Below are positions 1-12,029 of a stretch of 64,000 nucleotides of DNA, piece after piece. Positions within the stretch are counted from its first letter, which is position 1; every line of letters starts with the position of its first letter. Made by a program: the position numbers and the translations under genes. Under the pieces are notes generated by a model. The model saw only the letters and a list, made by a program, of their open reading frames with translations. It was not told the DNA's origin and made no database searches. The stretch is from Macrotis lagotis (lineage: Eukaryota; Chordata; Mammalia; Peramelemorphia; Peramelidae), in NCBI RefSeq assembly GCF_037893015.1, contig NC_133665.1, positions 105,119,937 to 105,183,936 of the forward strand, given 5' to 3'.

Positions 1-1861
1 ACATCCCAGACCCAGGAAGGAAAATGAAAGGCAATAGGCAAGGAAAAGTTCTTCAGAATTGTCAGTAGGCATCCACAGATAATTTTGGGAACAATTTTGT
101 AAGTAATACTTTTCTTTAAAGATTTACACTACTTCAGGTTTATATTTTCTTATACCTGCCCCATCAATAGAAGACTAAGTGGCTCATGGTTTAATGTAGT
201 TAAATAAATTCCTTTTTTCTGGGTTGCTTTTCACATAGTAGCTTCACTGAAACACATGACTTATCTCTGGGAACTTGGGGTGTGCCAAAAGGATACAATG
301 ATGATATAATACTTCCTTATCCAATATCCCTGGGTTGGTGTTTATGTAGAGGAATTGAAGTCAAGCTGACTAGATCAGAATAGAGGAGAAAAGCTTCATT
401 GATAGCATCTAAACTGGATGAATTGGTCAGTGGAAGTAACTTGAAAAAAATTTATAGCTATATTTTATTTTTTCAATGCCTTCATTTCTGAATACAGTTC
501 TCTGCTCCCCCTCTACCTAGTGAACCATCTAAGGAAGAATTAAAAAAAAAGAGCAGTCTAACATAACCATCCATCCCTTCAACCATGTCTATACTCATCA
601 CCTAGAGTGCCCTGCCTCAGCAAATACAGGAGGCAGGTCCATTTAAAAGAAACTTGAATTGTGAATGGGGAGGGAAAAATTGGAAGACTATCAAGAGGTT
701 CATGTTTAATATAGTTACAAGCTCATATCCTAGTCAAAGGGTAACCCTTTGGGCAAACTCCCTTCATTGGTTTCCAGTTTTCTCTTCTTAGATAAAGGTG
801 GATTAGACTCAATGATCTCTAAAATCCTCTCTAAAACCTAAATCCTATATTCAGATTTGTAATTATTAGGGTAAAAGGGTTTTTGATTCAGGATGCCAAC
901 ATCTGGAACCTCTAAAGGTGCTGATCACATGTATGCTGCTGAAATTGGAAAATGAATTTAGCAACTAATTAGTTAAAATATGAAGGAATCAGTTGGTTCT
1001 TCCTCTCCATGTATTACACTCTCATTCCTGGATGACTTCCCTCATAACAGCCACAGCAATTCCCAGGGTTTCTCCTCCATTTAAGACTATGTCCTCAAGT
1101 TCAACTTCTGTCTGACAAAAGTTCTCTTACCTAAATTTTGAAAAGTTGATTTGAGGCTTTCTAATAATAATATTCTGTTCACTCCATCAAACATTTTGGG
1201 GGGATTGACTGAGGCATTAGAATATCTAGTTAAACCTATAATCTTTAGGTTCTATTTATATTTAATTTTCTTGGTTCTCTTGAGTTAACATGTAATCAAT
1301 TAGTAGAATAGCCACAGAATTAAGGTGCCGGACAATTATGTAACTAACTGGTTATAGATAGGATAGGCTCTTACCCAAGATCCAACTAAAGCACTTTTCA
1401 TCATCTCCCAAGGAAGGAAAGTGAACAGCTGGAGTAGCTGCTATTGCCTCTGTTTGAGATGATTAAACCTGAAAAGACAAATGCACTGTGGTCAGCTCCT
1501 TGTTGCTTAGATACCAGATGAGTTGTGACTGCACAATCCTGATTGTTGGAATGAAAGATGGCTTTCTTTGCTCTATTTTCCTTTGTGTTTTCAATTCTCC
1601 TCTAGACAAGGTAATCTTGAAAACAGCTGTCCCTGGAAGATCATCATATATGAATCCATGTAATATAGAGGAGATGAAATTAAAAGTAATATCTGATTTA
1701 GAGAATTGTCTGAGTTCCATTGGCTTAAATATAAAAGAATGTCAGGAAAAATTTGCATTTCTAAGCCCGACTCTTATACAGGCAGGGATTCTAATTTTAG
1801 AAACAGTTCCAAGGGAGCCAGAAGAAATGTTAAAAGGGATGGGAAGGGTTTCTTTTTTATA
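1..1861. other. Intergenic sequence, no gene recognised
   Basis: AT-rich sequence with no recognisable exon, RNA gene or clear repeat. An open frame at about 1488-1862 (+) looks somewhat protein-like but matches no family I know and runs into an L1 3' end, so it is not called as a gene. Confidence 0.5.
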
Positions 1862-2180
1862 ATTTTTTAAATTGTTTTTTTGAATTGTACAATTTTTCCA
1901 CCAATATTGCTTTCCTTCCTCCTCCCCCCACAAAAGGCAGTCTGATAGTCTTTACATTGTCTCCATGTTATACATTGATCAAAACTGAATGTGTTGAGAG
2001 AGAAATCATATCCTTAAGGAAAAAATAAAATATAAGAGATAGCAAAATTACATAATAAGATAACTTTTTTAAAAATTAAAGGTGATAGTCTTTGATTTTT
2101 GTTTAAACTCCACAATTCTTTCTTTGGATACAGATGGTATTCTCTATCGCAGATACCCTAAAATTGTCGATGGGAAGTTC
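1862..2180 (-). mobile_element. L1 LINE 3' end, 5'-truncated
   Basis: Reverse-strand copy of the marsupial L1 3' untranslated region. Hallmarks are the C-rich block followed by cagaaggcagtctgatagtc-type sequence, then ctttacattgtctccatg, and the tccacaattctttctttgg segment. The same block recurs at 24048, 29095, 36570, 51225 and 56815, always antisense to IHO1 in the introns. Confidence 0.75.
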
Positions 2181-2309
2181 TTAAAAGGTTAAACTTAACA
2201 GTGAGTTCCTGTTAGCCGGCAAGAATTCTAGGATCACCAAGACTCCCTGATAAGTCAAGTTAATAAGAATTTATTAGCACCTAAGATGTCCTAAGTGCTG
2301 GGGCTATGT

Positions 2310-2505
2310 TGTTGTTCAGGTTTTTCAGTTGGATCCAACTCTTTATGACTCCATAGGTTTGCTATTCCCTTCTTCAGCTCATTTCGAAGGTAAGGAAATT
2401 GGATTAAGTGACTTGCCTATGCTAGTATGTGTCTGAGGTCCCATTTGAACTCAGATCTTCCAGAATCCAGACCAGATACTTCTCTACTGAGCCACCTAAA
2501 GGAGT
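2310..2505 (-). mobile_element. CORE-SINE (MIR/MAR-type)
   Basis: Begins with gttgttgttcagg and ends with tctctactgagccacctaa, which is the reverse complement of a tRNA-derived CORE-SINE running from its A-box end to a gactgaaacaactgaacaacaac tail. It is nested in the L2-type LINE. Confidence 0.6.
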
Positions 2506-2627
2506 CTACACAATCCAATGGGAGAGACATTATGCAAACAACTAAATACTAATAAGCTATATACAGGATAAATTAGGTATTATCAAAGAAATAAGATACT
2601 AGTTTAAAGGGCAACTAGGAAAAGCTT

Positions 2628-2734
2628 TTTTTTTTTTTAATTTAGGGCAATGAGGTTAAGTGACTTGCTTAAGGTCACACAGGTAATTAAGTGGCTGAGG
2701 TCCAGTGCTCCATCCACTGTACTGCCTAGCTACC
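2628..2734 (-). mobile_element. WSINE1-type SINE
   Basis: T-rich start, gcaatgaggttaagtgactt, and a 3' end matching the SINE head in reverse. Near-identical 13-bp flanks (ctaggaaaagctt at 2615 and ctagaaaaagctt at 2735) are target-site duplications. Confidence 0.75.
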
Positions 2735-3050
2735 CTAGAAAAAGCTTCTTGAAGAAGGTAGGATGTTAAGTTTAGAAAGGAAGTTAGAAAATCCAGAAAG
2801 TAGAGATATGGAGGTAAAGAAATCCAGGCAAATGGGGGGATGGAACAGGGCTGACATTCAAGTGAAAATTCGTGGATTCTAAAGATGGAGTGTTTTTATG
2901 TGAGGAAAAGCTGGGAGATCACATCACTGGATTATAATAGAATATACAGGGGGAAATAAAAAGTAAGAAGACTGGAAAGAAAGGTAGGAAGAGGCCAGGT
3001 TATGAAGGACTTTAAAAGCCAGATGAGTTTATGTTTCATTCTGGAGATAA

Positions 3051-3091
3051 TGAAGAGTCACTGGAGTTTACTGAACTCCAGTGACTCTTCA
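3051..3091. repeat. Perfect 18-bp inverted repeat (hairpin, 5-nt loop)
   Basis: The left arm 3051-3068 is the exact reverse complement of the right arm 3074-3091; the loop is tactg. The left arm belongs to the L2-type LINE sequence, while the right arm replaces what that LINE normally has there, so the right arm looks like a copied inverted patch. Confidence 0.9.
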
Positions 3092-3157
3092 CATTACTGA
3101 ATGTAGGATGACATGGGGATAAATGCTTTACAAAGATCATTTTGTTAAGATTAAAAT

Positions 3158-3356
3158 ACCTACTTTGGTACCTTTTAGTTTGGAAAAATACAATGGGATG
3201 CTAAGGAAAAGAAAAACCTGCCAGAAAATAATACATTATATAAAACACTCCTAACAATCTCCTCTCCCCCTGCTTCCCAACTTCAATTCATTCAGTATCT
3301 ATTAAATGTCTGCTAAGTTCCTCATCTGTAAATGAAGTAGATAAGGAAATGGCAGG
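3158..3356 (+). repeat. Local duplication unit, copy 1 (head only)
   Basis: Shares the segment from tactttggtacctttta to ggaaatggca with 4222-4410 and 5655-5850, with only scattered mismatches. Similarity stops abruptly at about 3353. Confidence 0.85.
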
Positions 3357-3849
3357 TATTACAGTAAACCAAGTGAACTTGTCAACAATGAAGTGACAAA
3401 GGCCTGCACCAAAATAGTGGCAGTGTTAGAGAAAAGAAGGGGATGGATATGAGAGGAGATAAGAAGGCAGAAATGGCAGGACTCAGCAACAGATTGGATG
3501 TAGGAGAAGGGCAAGAATTGTATATTTAGGATGATGGTAGAAATTTAATTATACCAGGCCTTATTAATTCTATGTTTCCTCCCTTCCTCACCTTTGTTTA
3601 TTTCCAAATAATCTTTTAACATCAAAACAGTAAGGATTTACTAGGAGGGAAAGGAAAAAAATGTACCTGGACTCTAAAAATATTTTTTTTCTTCTTCAGT
3701 CATGAATAGACGTCTGTTTTCTCAGTGTCTCCCAGAAAGCACACAATCAAATATTCCTAGGTCAAAGCTCTATTCAGAAGGTATGAAATTAATGAAGTTC
3801 AAGTGAAGGCTGAGAGTATAACAGAACCCTAGAAAAGATAGGTAGTACA

Positions 3850-3955
3850 ATGGACAAAGCACTGGTTTTGGAGACAGAACAGACCTAAGTTCAAATCTAA
3901 CCTGTATGACCCTCAGGGCAAGTAACCGAAACCCTATTGCCTCCTCCCTCCAAAA
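3850..3955 (+). mobile_element. tRNA-derived SINE, diverged
   Basis: ggtagtacaatggacaaagc, then a variant of ttcaaatcta (B-box region) and a gaccctcagggcaagt tail follow the SINE order, but it is older and more diverged than the WSINE copies. Confidence 0.5.
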
Positions 3956-4117
3956 AAAGAAAAGAATATCTACTGTACATGAAAGAAGATCCATTCCAAT
4001 CTCCATGATTGCTAGTCAATTAAAATTAGATCTGCCTGTTATGAAAATCACTGTTTTTGTTTAATTTACCTATAAATGGAAGAAAACAGTAACAAATTTC
4101 TTTTAAAGATGATGAAC

Positions 4118-4166
4118 TGAAATGACAATTCAATATGGCATCATGCTAGGTGCGATTAGTACAAAG

Positions 4167-4201
<35 letters not shown>

Positions 4202-4480
4202 GACAACAGTCACTGCCCTTTAAGGTTGGAAAAATACAATGGGATGCTAAGGAAAAGAAAACCCTGGCCAGCAAATGATACATTATATAAAACACTCCTA
4301 ACAATTTCCTCTCCCCCTGCTTCCCAACTTCAATTCATTCAGTATCTATTAAATGCCGGCTAAGTTCCTCATCTGTAAATGAAGTAGATAAGGAAATGGC
4401 AAACCATTCCTTTGCCAAGAAAACCCCAAATGGGGTCACAAAGAGTCAGACAAGACTGAAATGAAGAACAATTCAATATG
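4118..4480 (+). repeat. Local duplication unit, copy 2 (tail joined to head)
   Basis: The tail portion (4118-4218: gacaattcaatatggcatca, the CA repeat and cagtcactgccct) is followed directly at 4222 by the head portion. This is a tail-to-head junction as expected for a tandem array. The head carries the 3' part of a CORE-SINE (cctcatctgtaaatgaagta to agactgaaatga). Confidence 0.85.
4166..4201. repeat. (CATA)n(CA)n microsatellite
   Basis: Three catacatacata-type units run into about 12 CA units. The tract is shared in position with the CA tract of copy 3, so the microsatellite pre-dates the duplication. Confidence 0.95.
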
Positions 4481-5654
4481 TATCCTAAGTTTATTGAAAA
4501 AAAAAAAACTAAATGTAAAGTTCCAGCAGATAAAACAATCTAGATCTGGAATTCTTAACCAAGTGTTAAATGTTCATGGACAAATTTCAGGGAGGTCCAT
4601 GCATTGGATGCAAAAATACATTTTAAACCAAAATTGGACATTTCTTTCTATTATGAAAGTTGTGTAATAAATCTTTATTCTGAGAAGGGTTTCATTAGGT
4701 TTCATGAGACACAAAAAATGGTTAAGGAAGCCCTGGTACAGAGTGTGTTAAGGAGTTGAGTTAATAAGGGTTAGGTAGCTCCTCCATGTATAAAGGATTA
4801 ATGGTATTGCTGTAGGGAGAATAGGAAATTTCCCTATATTTGGAAGTATTCTATATTTGGAGTTTCACTTGGAGCAGCACAAAAGCTATGTAGAGGGGCA
4901 CAGGGAGATAGATAGGTGTAACTACCCAGAGGCCCTTCTGGATCCTTTCTTCCTAGTGTCCTGAACCAGGATACATTCAATTTGGCCTAGGATTTATTGT
5001 ATTCTCATACAATAATTCATCAATCTATGTTTTTCCTGCCCTCTGGGAAAATTTCTGAATACAGTTTATGTACCATTTTTCCATTAAGGTACTTAGCTTC
5101 TTCTCAAACTTCCCCAAAAGGAAAAAAAAACACTTGCATTATAGTTTAAAATATATTTTCTGCATGAAATCAGAATTTATAAGATACAATATAAATAAAC
5201 TTCCCAAGCAGCTGGCAGTCTGCTGTTTCCATCAGGTCTGAACTCCCAATTCAGTTCACAACTTACTTTTGCCAAGGGAACAAATGCACCCTGGAGCTGT
5301 TGGCAGAGGAGACCAATCATTTGCTCCCTTCCCCAAATCAGTCCTAAACTGGTAAAAATGCCATCTTGCCACCAGTGACAATCATACTTAACTCCTGTAG
5401 AGGCAGCTGTTGCTCCCTGATGTATGCTAGGCAAACTCTGGAGGCTGAAGCTCACTATGGATGCCTCAGTCATTTCCTCTGTACTTCCTACACTAAGGAC
5501 CAGGCCCCCAGGAAATTACATTTTAAATTCATCCATGACACTTCTCATCAGCTCAGTCTCTCTTAGTTTTCAGTATTCTACTGTAGTAGATAATGTTGTG
5601 ATAGAACTTTTTATTTTAATATCCTAAGGTTGTACAAATGCCAAAAATATTTCC

Positions 5655-5957
5655 CTACTTTGGTACCTTTTAGGTTGGAAAAATACATGGGATGCTAAGG
5701 AAAAGAAAACCCTGGCCAGCAAATGATACATTATATAAAACACCCCTAACAATTTCCTCTCCCCCTGCTTCCCAACTTCAATTCATTCAGTATCTATTAA
5801 ATGCCTGCTAAGTTCCTCATCTGTAAATGAAGTAGATAAGGAAATGGCAAACCATTCCTTTGCCAAGAAAACCCCAAATGGGGTCACAAAGAGTCAGAAA
5901 AGACTGAAATGATGAACAATTCAAATATGGCATCATGCTAGGTGCAATTTGTACAAA

Positions 5958-5994
<37 letters not shown>

Positions 5995-6027
5995 CAGTCA
6001 CTGCCCTCAAAGAACTTACATTCCCCT
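5655..6027 (+). repeat. Local duplication unit, copy 3 (complete)
   Basis: The only copy that runs from tactttggtaccttttagg through the CORE-SINE tail and the CA repeat to cagtcactgccct without interruption. It is about 95% identical by eye to copy 2 over the shared head. Confidence 0.85.
5959..5992. repeat. (CA)n microsatellite
   Basis: About 16 uninterrupted CA units inside duplication copy 3. Confidence 0.95.
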
Positions 6028-6043
6028 TTAACCATAGTAGGAA

Positions 6044-6211
6044 CGGGGGCAGCTAGGTGGTACAGTGGATAGAGAACTGGCCCTGGAGTCAGGAGTACTT
6101 GAGTTCAAATCCAGTCTCAGACACTTAATAGTTACCTAGCTGTGTGGCCTTGGGCAAGCCACTTAACCCCATTGCCTTGCAAAAACCTAAAAAAAAAACC
6201 CAAAACAAAAA
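6044..6211 (+). mobile_element. WSINE1-type SINE, full length
   Basis: gggggcagctaggtgg head, B-box gagttcaaatcc, and ccttgcaaaaacct tail with poly(A). It is flanked by a 16-bp exact duplication, ttaaccatagtaggaa, at 6028-6043 and 6212-6227. Confidence 0.95.
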
Positions 6212-7326
6212 TTAACCATAGTAGGAATGGTCCCATATGTTTTCCATGAACCATGCTTATCTCTAACTTTGTTTATGTTGGTTCCTGTCTGGAACCAACA
6301 AAATAGGTGGTTTAATATATCCCTAAGCATACTAAATTTTATCTCTTTAAAAAAATTATTTGAAGGCAATGGGATCTAGTGATTTGCCAAGGTCACACAG
6401 ATTTTATCTTCTCTAAGCACCAAATATAGTGATCTGCAGAGAGTAGGCACTTGAAACATTTGAAAGGACTGTCCTGTCCTTTCAACCGATATGAATCTTA
6501 GCCCATAATTCCTACTCTATAATTTGCCAGCAAAGACATTTCACAACTTCCCTATTAGTAGATGAATTGCCCTTGTGTAGTTCCCTGGAAGTGCTGGATT
6601 TTCTTAGCTTTTACAAAGAATGTTTTTCTGTTAAAATGTCAGAGGGAAAGGGGGTAAGGTCACATGAATAAGAAGTAAAACAAGGAGATCATAACTCTTA
6701 GGTAGTTAAGACGTCCAGAGACAGAGCCTAGCCCCATATCTCTGTTTCTGCTTTTACTAAAAATAAATCTGGCTTATTTCCAGGTAGGACTATGATTAAG
6801 CTTTCTATTTTTGTTAAAATGAGAGTCTGTTTTTCTTTGGTTATATAGACTGTGTATATTTAAAAATCCATGTAGCAACAATGCTAAACTCACTCAGGTT
6901 TCCTTCTGTGCATGGGACAGCTAGAACTAGGTAAAGAATGTACTCTTTAGTGGAGATCTGCTGTATATTTCAGCTGCCCAAATACAGTCTTTTACAGACT
7001 AGTAGAAAATATAGTATAGATTTCTCATAATATACAACTGAATGTTTTGGCTGAGCTTAGATGCCAAAGCTTTTGGATGGATGCTGGGCTACTGTTATTT
7101 GCTTAAATAATCAGCTCATCTGTTTTCTGGTTGTTTGAACATATGGCAGAAATGTTCTTTCTTCTGTCTTCTGTTTCTCAGTAGAAAACATTACTTTTGA
7201 GCTATGGTACCAGCCTTTTGGATAGGGATTAACTATGAATTCAGATGGGGAAGCTCTTGAAAGCAGAGGACATATCTTTTTTTGGCAGCCACCAGCTCTG
7301 GGAACCTGGTACAATAAAAATACTGT

Positions 7327-7352
7327 ATAATAATAATAATAATAATAATATA
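7327..7352. repeat. (TAA)n microsatellite
   Basis: Eight to nine TAA units. Confidence 0.9.
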
Positions 7353-8239
7353 AATTTCTGTTGTGTTAAGAGTTTTCAAAGGGTTTTTTTCTCTCACATC
7401 TATAGACTCCTTTCAATTGAACATTTATTAAGTGTATATCATGTTATTTTTGCAGCAAACCCTGGAATACTGCAGGACTTTATCCAAGACCACTCAAAGA
7501 GATTGGTCAAACAACTCAACTTCAGGAAGAATGTATATTGCTAAGATTGTGGTGTGAAGTTAGCAGGTGATTAATCAACTTGATGTTACCTGCTGAGTAT
7601 CACCTTCTGAGCATCTGGCTAGGGAGAGTTAAAGTTATTCTAATACTTAGCTAAGGGCCCTGCTTCCAGCCTGGGACCAACAGTCTTCATAGCTAAAGGT
7701 CAAGTGGTCACTAACCGCCATCAAAATCATCAGTCTAAGATGAAGTCAATTCTTTGAATTTCCTTACTTCCAGTTAACTGCTCAAGGTCCTTGGCTCCAT
7801 CACATCCTCTCTCCAACATTCATGCCTTTATTATGAATACCGACTGAAAAAATTGCTGATATTTTTGCAATGTTCTGGACAACACAAAAGCTGGTGTTTT
7901 GAGTGGAAAACTAGAGATTGAGAATGGGGCCTATCTCTGTCTTTCTGTATTTTCAGTATTCTTTACATAATAAATCTTTAATAAATGCTTCTTTACTCAT
8001 TCAGAGGCAGAATCACAAGTTTAAATTAAGGGAGTGTTGAGAGAGAAGAATGAATTAAAGATGATTCAAAAGTTATTAAAGTGGGTTTGGAAGAATGGCA
8101 ATTCTCCAGAATTTGGAGAAGAGGTGGGTGAAGGAGAAATGAGTTCTATTTTGAATATAATGAATTTAACCTCAGTAATCTACCATAAACATAGCCATAT
8201 TGAAATCTCCCTATCACTTCTGATCAATAGCAACTAAAC

Positions 8240-9720
8240 TAAAATAGTAGTTGTATGAGCAGAGATAAGGAGATTGCCATAAGAATAACTGCAAAATGAG
8301 CTGAGATGCCAGGAAGACATACAGGTGGAAATGTAGTTCAGGAAGGAGTCTGGGGTTAGCTATAGAGCTGGGTAGTCATTTGTAAAGAGATGATAGCTGA
8401 ATAAATAAACTAATGGGATCACAGAGAGAACATGTTTTAGGACCCTGAACTTTTTTTCCAAATGAGTCAGGATTGTTCTTAGGATTCAAAGAAATTGAGT
8501 GAAGAGAAGTCCTTATCAGATTTTCCTCTTTGCTTTTAATGATAATTGCCTTCTAAACAAGCAATTTGTGATAAGACTTTCATACCCAAGAGAAAAACAC
8601 AAAAAACAAATGTATAAAAATCTATCAATTTAAAATGTAAATTATATCCTTGGTAGCTAATAAAGGTCTTTGAACAAGTTAATATGAGATGTTCTGCAGG
8701 TTCATGTCCTGTATTGGAATTCAACCTGTTATCTGAATAGACTAGCAGTCTCATATGAGTCGGTGGGAAGGAATATAGTTGGGAGAGAATGTGGTTAATA
8801 AAGGAGTTAGTTGGCATTAACTTCAAGAGTTCCTAGAAGAGTAGAGAGCAGTGAAAAGGTCTGCTGTTACAGGTTGATTGTTTGGCCCAGTAACATCTCA
8901 AAACCTTTTTCCAGAATATCTAGGAGGAGAGGTAGTTGGCAATGAATGGCAAAAGATGCAGAGAGGATTAAGAAAAGGGCAACAGATTTCACAGTTAATA
9001 AATCACAGTTCCTTTGGAGAGAGTTATTTCATTTGAATGGTGGAGGTCTGAAGTCACATTGCAAGGAGGCAAGATGTAGGAGGTGAAGAGTAAAGAGAGT
9101 GGGTAGAGATTTTTTTTTCTAGGAATTTGGCTGTGAAATAGAAAATTCATACCGGAGAGTTTAAGGGAATGGCAGAGTCAAGTTAAGATTTTTTTTTTTT
9201 GAGGATGGAAAAGACTAAAGCACATTTGTTAAATTAACATAAGTTAAGAAATTAAGGAAAAGTCAGTAGCAGATAAGTAGAGATTAAAGATTAGAGAAGG
9301 AAAGATCAAAGGGACAATTTATTAGAGGAAAGGGGGAGAACAGGGATCAAGGTGCAAATAGAGGGGCTGGTTTTGGAGGAATAGGCTACCTTTTCTCTGA
9401 CACCTAAGCAGAAAGAGATGATAAGGGGAAATGATACAAAAGGACTTTCAGAGGTGGAGAAGGGAAAAAAAGAAGGCATCCATAGCAAATGGCCTTGATT
9501 TTCATAGAGTCATTTGGAAACCAGGTTCTCAGTTGAGAGAGATAAAGAGGTGATAAAGGTACTGGGGGTGGGGGTTGAAAAAAGAAAAAAAATCTGGATT
9601 TCTTTGGCAATTAATATAGAAGGTCAATCAGGAAAGAACAAAAGTGTTTCCATGCTCAAGAAAATTCTGCTGAGATTAGATAACATAATTGAATAGAGGA
9701 TCGATTCACAGTAATGTGGT
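8240..9720 (+). mobile_element. L2-type LINE remnant
   Basis: A long run of diverged but ordered segments that I recognise from a common mammalian LINE: a tagagatgatagctgaa-like segment, the gaggtctgaagtcacattgc segment, the tttggctgtgaaa segment and ggccttgattttcatagagt. Its reading frame is destroyed. The family name is tentative. Confidence 0.4.
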
Positions 9721-10229
9721 TTTTTTCCTAGTAATATTCAGCAACATTTAGCTTTGAGAGAAGATATACATTAGGATCACAGAGTTAGATTTGGAAGAGA
9801 TCTCAGAATTGAAGTTTGACATGACATTTGCAACAGAGAGGATAAGAGAAAGATTCAAGAGCAGAAAATAGTTGCATAATTGAACTGAGTTCAAGATTTC
9901 AGGATATATTATGTTTTAAAACAATTCAGTACTATGATTTAGATATAAAGGATGACATCATAAACAATTAGAGGAGCTGAGAAGAAATCACCAGTCAAAT
10001 CTCTGAATAGGGAATGAATATGACCAAACAAGCAATGGAGAGGTTCACAGGAGATGAAAAGAAAAATTTTTTTTTTGACACAAAATTTAAAACTCTTTGT
10101 ACTTGGAGCTAAAATTAGAAGAGAAGCAGGAAAATGGGGGGAATCTTTGCAGCAAGTTTTTCTGATAAAATCTCATTTATAAGACATAGATAGGGAACTG
10201 ATTCATAGTTATAAGACTAAGAGCCATTC

Positions 10230-11140
10230 CTCAATTGACAATTATCAATTTCAGACAAAGTAATCTTAGCTATCAATAGCCATATGAAAAAAAATGTTCT
10301 AAATCACTAATCTAAATCAGAACAAACTGGGAGATATTACTTTTTATCCACAAAATTGGCAAAATTGACAAAGAAAAAAATGACAAATGTTTGAGGGGCA
10401 TTGGGAAAACTGGTACAATAATGTACTACTGGTTGATTTGTGAACTGGTTTGGTCATTCTGGAAAGCAATTTGGAACTATGCCCCAAAAGTATAGTTCAT
10501 ACCCTTTGATCCAGTGATAAACTATTATGGGGCTTATGCCCCAAACAGAACAAAGAAAAATGAAAAGGATCCATTTATACAATAATATTCATAACATCTC
10601 TTTTTATGGTGGCAAAGAATTAGAAACTAGGGGAATGGGATGTTTATCAATTGAAAAATGACTAAATAAACTATGGTATATGATTATGATGGAATATTAT
10701 TGTGCTGTAAAAAATGATTTCAGAAAACCCAGTAAGACACAAATTGATGCAAAGTGAAATGAGCAAAACTAGGAGAACAATTTATACAAAAATAGCAATA
10801 TTATAGATATTGATTTGTTTGATTAGCTCTACAATTTCTATAATCAACTGTGAAAGGCATAGTAACTGATCAACACAAAGACCCCCCCATACTTCCAAAG
10901 AACTCATATTAAAAAAAAATGGTTATCCACCAGTAGAGAACTGATGATTCAAGAATGCAAATTGAAGCAAATTTTTTTCTTGCCTTCCCCCCTTCCCCAG
11001 AACATGATTAATGCAGAAATTTGTTTTTAATAATTTTGTATTTGTAATGGGTTTTTTTTTTTGCTTTCTCAATGGGTGGGGAAGAAAATATTTGGAAGTA
11101 TAAAGTTTGGGACTCTCAATAAATAATTTTCTAAAAAAAA
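10230..11140 (+). mobile_element. L1 LINE 3' end
   Basis: Sense copy of the marsupial L1 ORF2 C-terminal coding region and 3'UTR. Recognisable parts are ttggaactatgccccaaaag, ggctgaa-equivalents replaced by gactaaataaactatggtat, gagcaaaactaggagaacaa, and a final A-rich aataaa stretch near 11120. It is diverged and has stops in all frames. Confidence 0.75.
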
Positions 11141-11213
11141 TATTTGTTCAAGATGATACACAGTAAAAGCCTGATTCCCAAAGCTAATTCTCTATTACAC
11201 TTCATTGCCTTCT

Positions 11214-11361
11214 TTTTTTTTTATTTTAGTTTTTGCAAGGCAATGGGGTTAAGTGGCTTACCCAAGGACATACAGCTAGGTAAGTGTCTGAGGCTGGATT
11301 TGAACTCAGGTACTCCTGACTCCAGGGCCAGTGCTCTATTCACTGCACCACCTAGACGTCC
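11214..11361 (-). mobile_element. WSINE1-type SINE
   Basis: Reverse copy with a poly(T) start and a gcaccacctagacgtccc end. The 16-bp flanks cacttcattgccttct at 11198-11213 and 11362-11377 are identical. Confidence 0.95.
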
Positions 11362-11896
11362 CACTTCATTGCCTTCTAATCTAAGTTGTGGACAAGTATG
11401 GGTTTGGCGTCCCTAGATTTAGCCCCGGAGAAGGGAACCAGAATACCAGCATCCTTAACTGAAGCTGACAGAAGGCAGAGGCATTGTTTACTCAGGTGGT
11501 TCTCTGAGGCAAGGGCAGATAGAGGGGTATTTCCTCCAAAGATTTTAGTACTGTTCATGAGAAGGGCTGAATCTGGAACCCCACCTTTTGGGGAGGGTGA
11601 GAAGGGAGGAAGGGGTCTTTATTAAGTCAGGATCACCCCCCCACCTGGGTGGCTAAGGTGATGATGGGAATGGGACAGAGAGCCCCCCTGCCTGGCTCCA
11701 TTGTCATACCAGTTACATGAGCCTCAGCCACATCCATTGAGGGTTCTGGGTTCAGATCCTCTGACCATTACACTCTGTGTCCCAGGGTTTCAGTAAAATG
11801 GGAGGGTGGGACTAGCCCCTCTATAGATCCTTCCAGCTCCAGGCCGCCTGGAATCACAAACACCCCGCTTTCAGACAAATTAAAATTGCAGGTTAG

Positions 11897-11980
11897 AAGC
11901 ACCAAGAGAAAAAAAAATTAAAAATATAAAAATAAAGAAAAATTAAAAAATTAAAAAATAAAAAGCACCAAGAGAAAAAA
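11897..11980. repeat. 18-bp direct repeat flanking a tail-only A/T insert
   Basis: aagcaccaagagaaaaaa occurs at 11897-11914 and again at 11963-11980. The 48 bp between them are almost only A and T and contain aaaataaag and aaaaataaa. The structure is that of a target-site duplication around a poly(A)-type tail with no element body. Confidence 0.7.
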
Positions 11981-12029
11981 TGAGAGCACCTGTCTGTCCT
12001 CAGGGGGCCTATAGTTTTTTCATGAACCA

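Larger units (their letters stand above)
2255..3560 (+). mobile_element. L2-type (CR1-clade) LINE remnant, interrupted
   Basis: Starts with a degenerate version of the atttattaagcacctactatgtgcc core. It continues through a vector of recognisable segments: the gggagacattatgcaaacaact stretch, an aagactggaaaggtaggaag stretch, and gccaggttatgaaggacttt. Two SINEs (2310-2505 and 2628-2734) are inserted in it. I recognise it as a common mammalian LINE, most likely L2-type, but am not certain of the family name. Confidence 0.45.

Noticed and set aside
1488-1862. 124-codon open frame upstream of the first L1 fragment
   Set aside because: Somewhat protein-like, and it follows a pyrimidine-rich tag, but I recognise no family, there is no plausible downstream donor, and its end is L1 sequence. 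Left uncalled.
6044-6211. tRNA-like A and B boxes
   Set aside because: They belong to the SINE internal promoter; no cloverleaf with a proper anticodon stem was seen here or in other copies.
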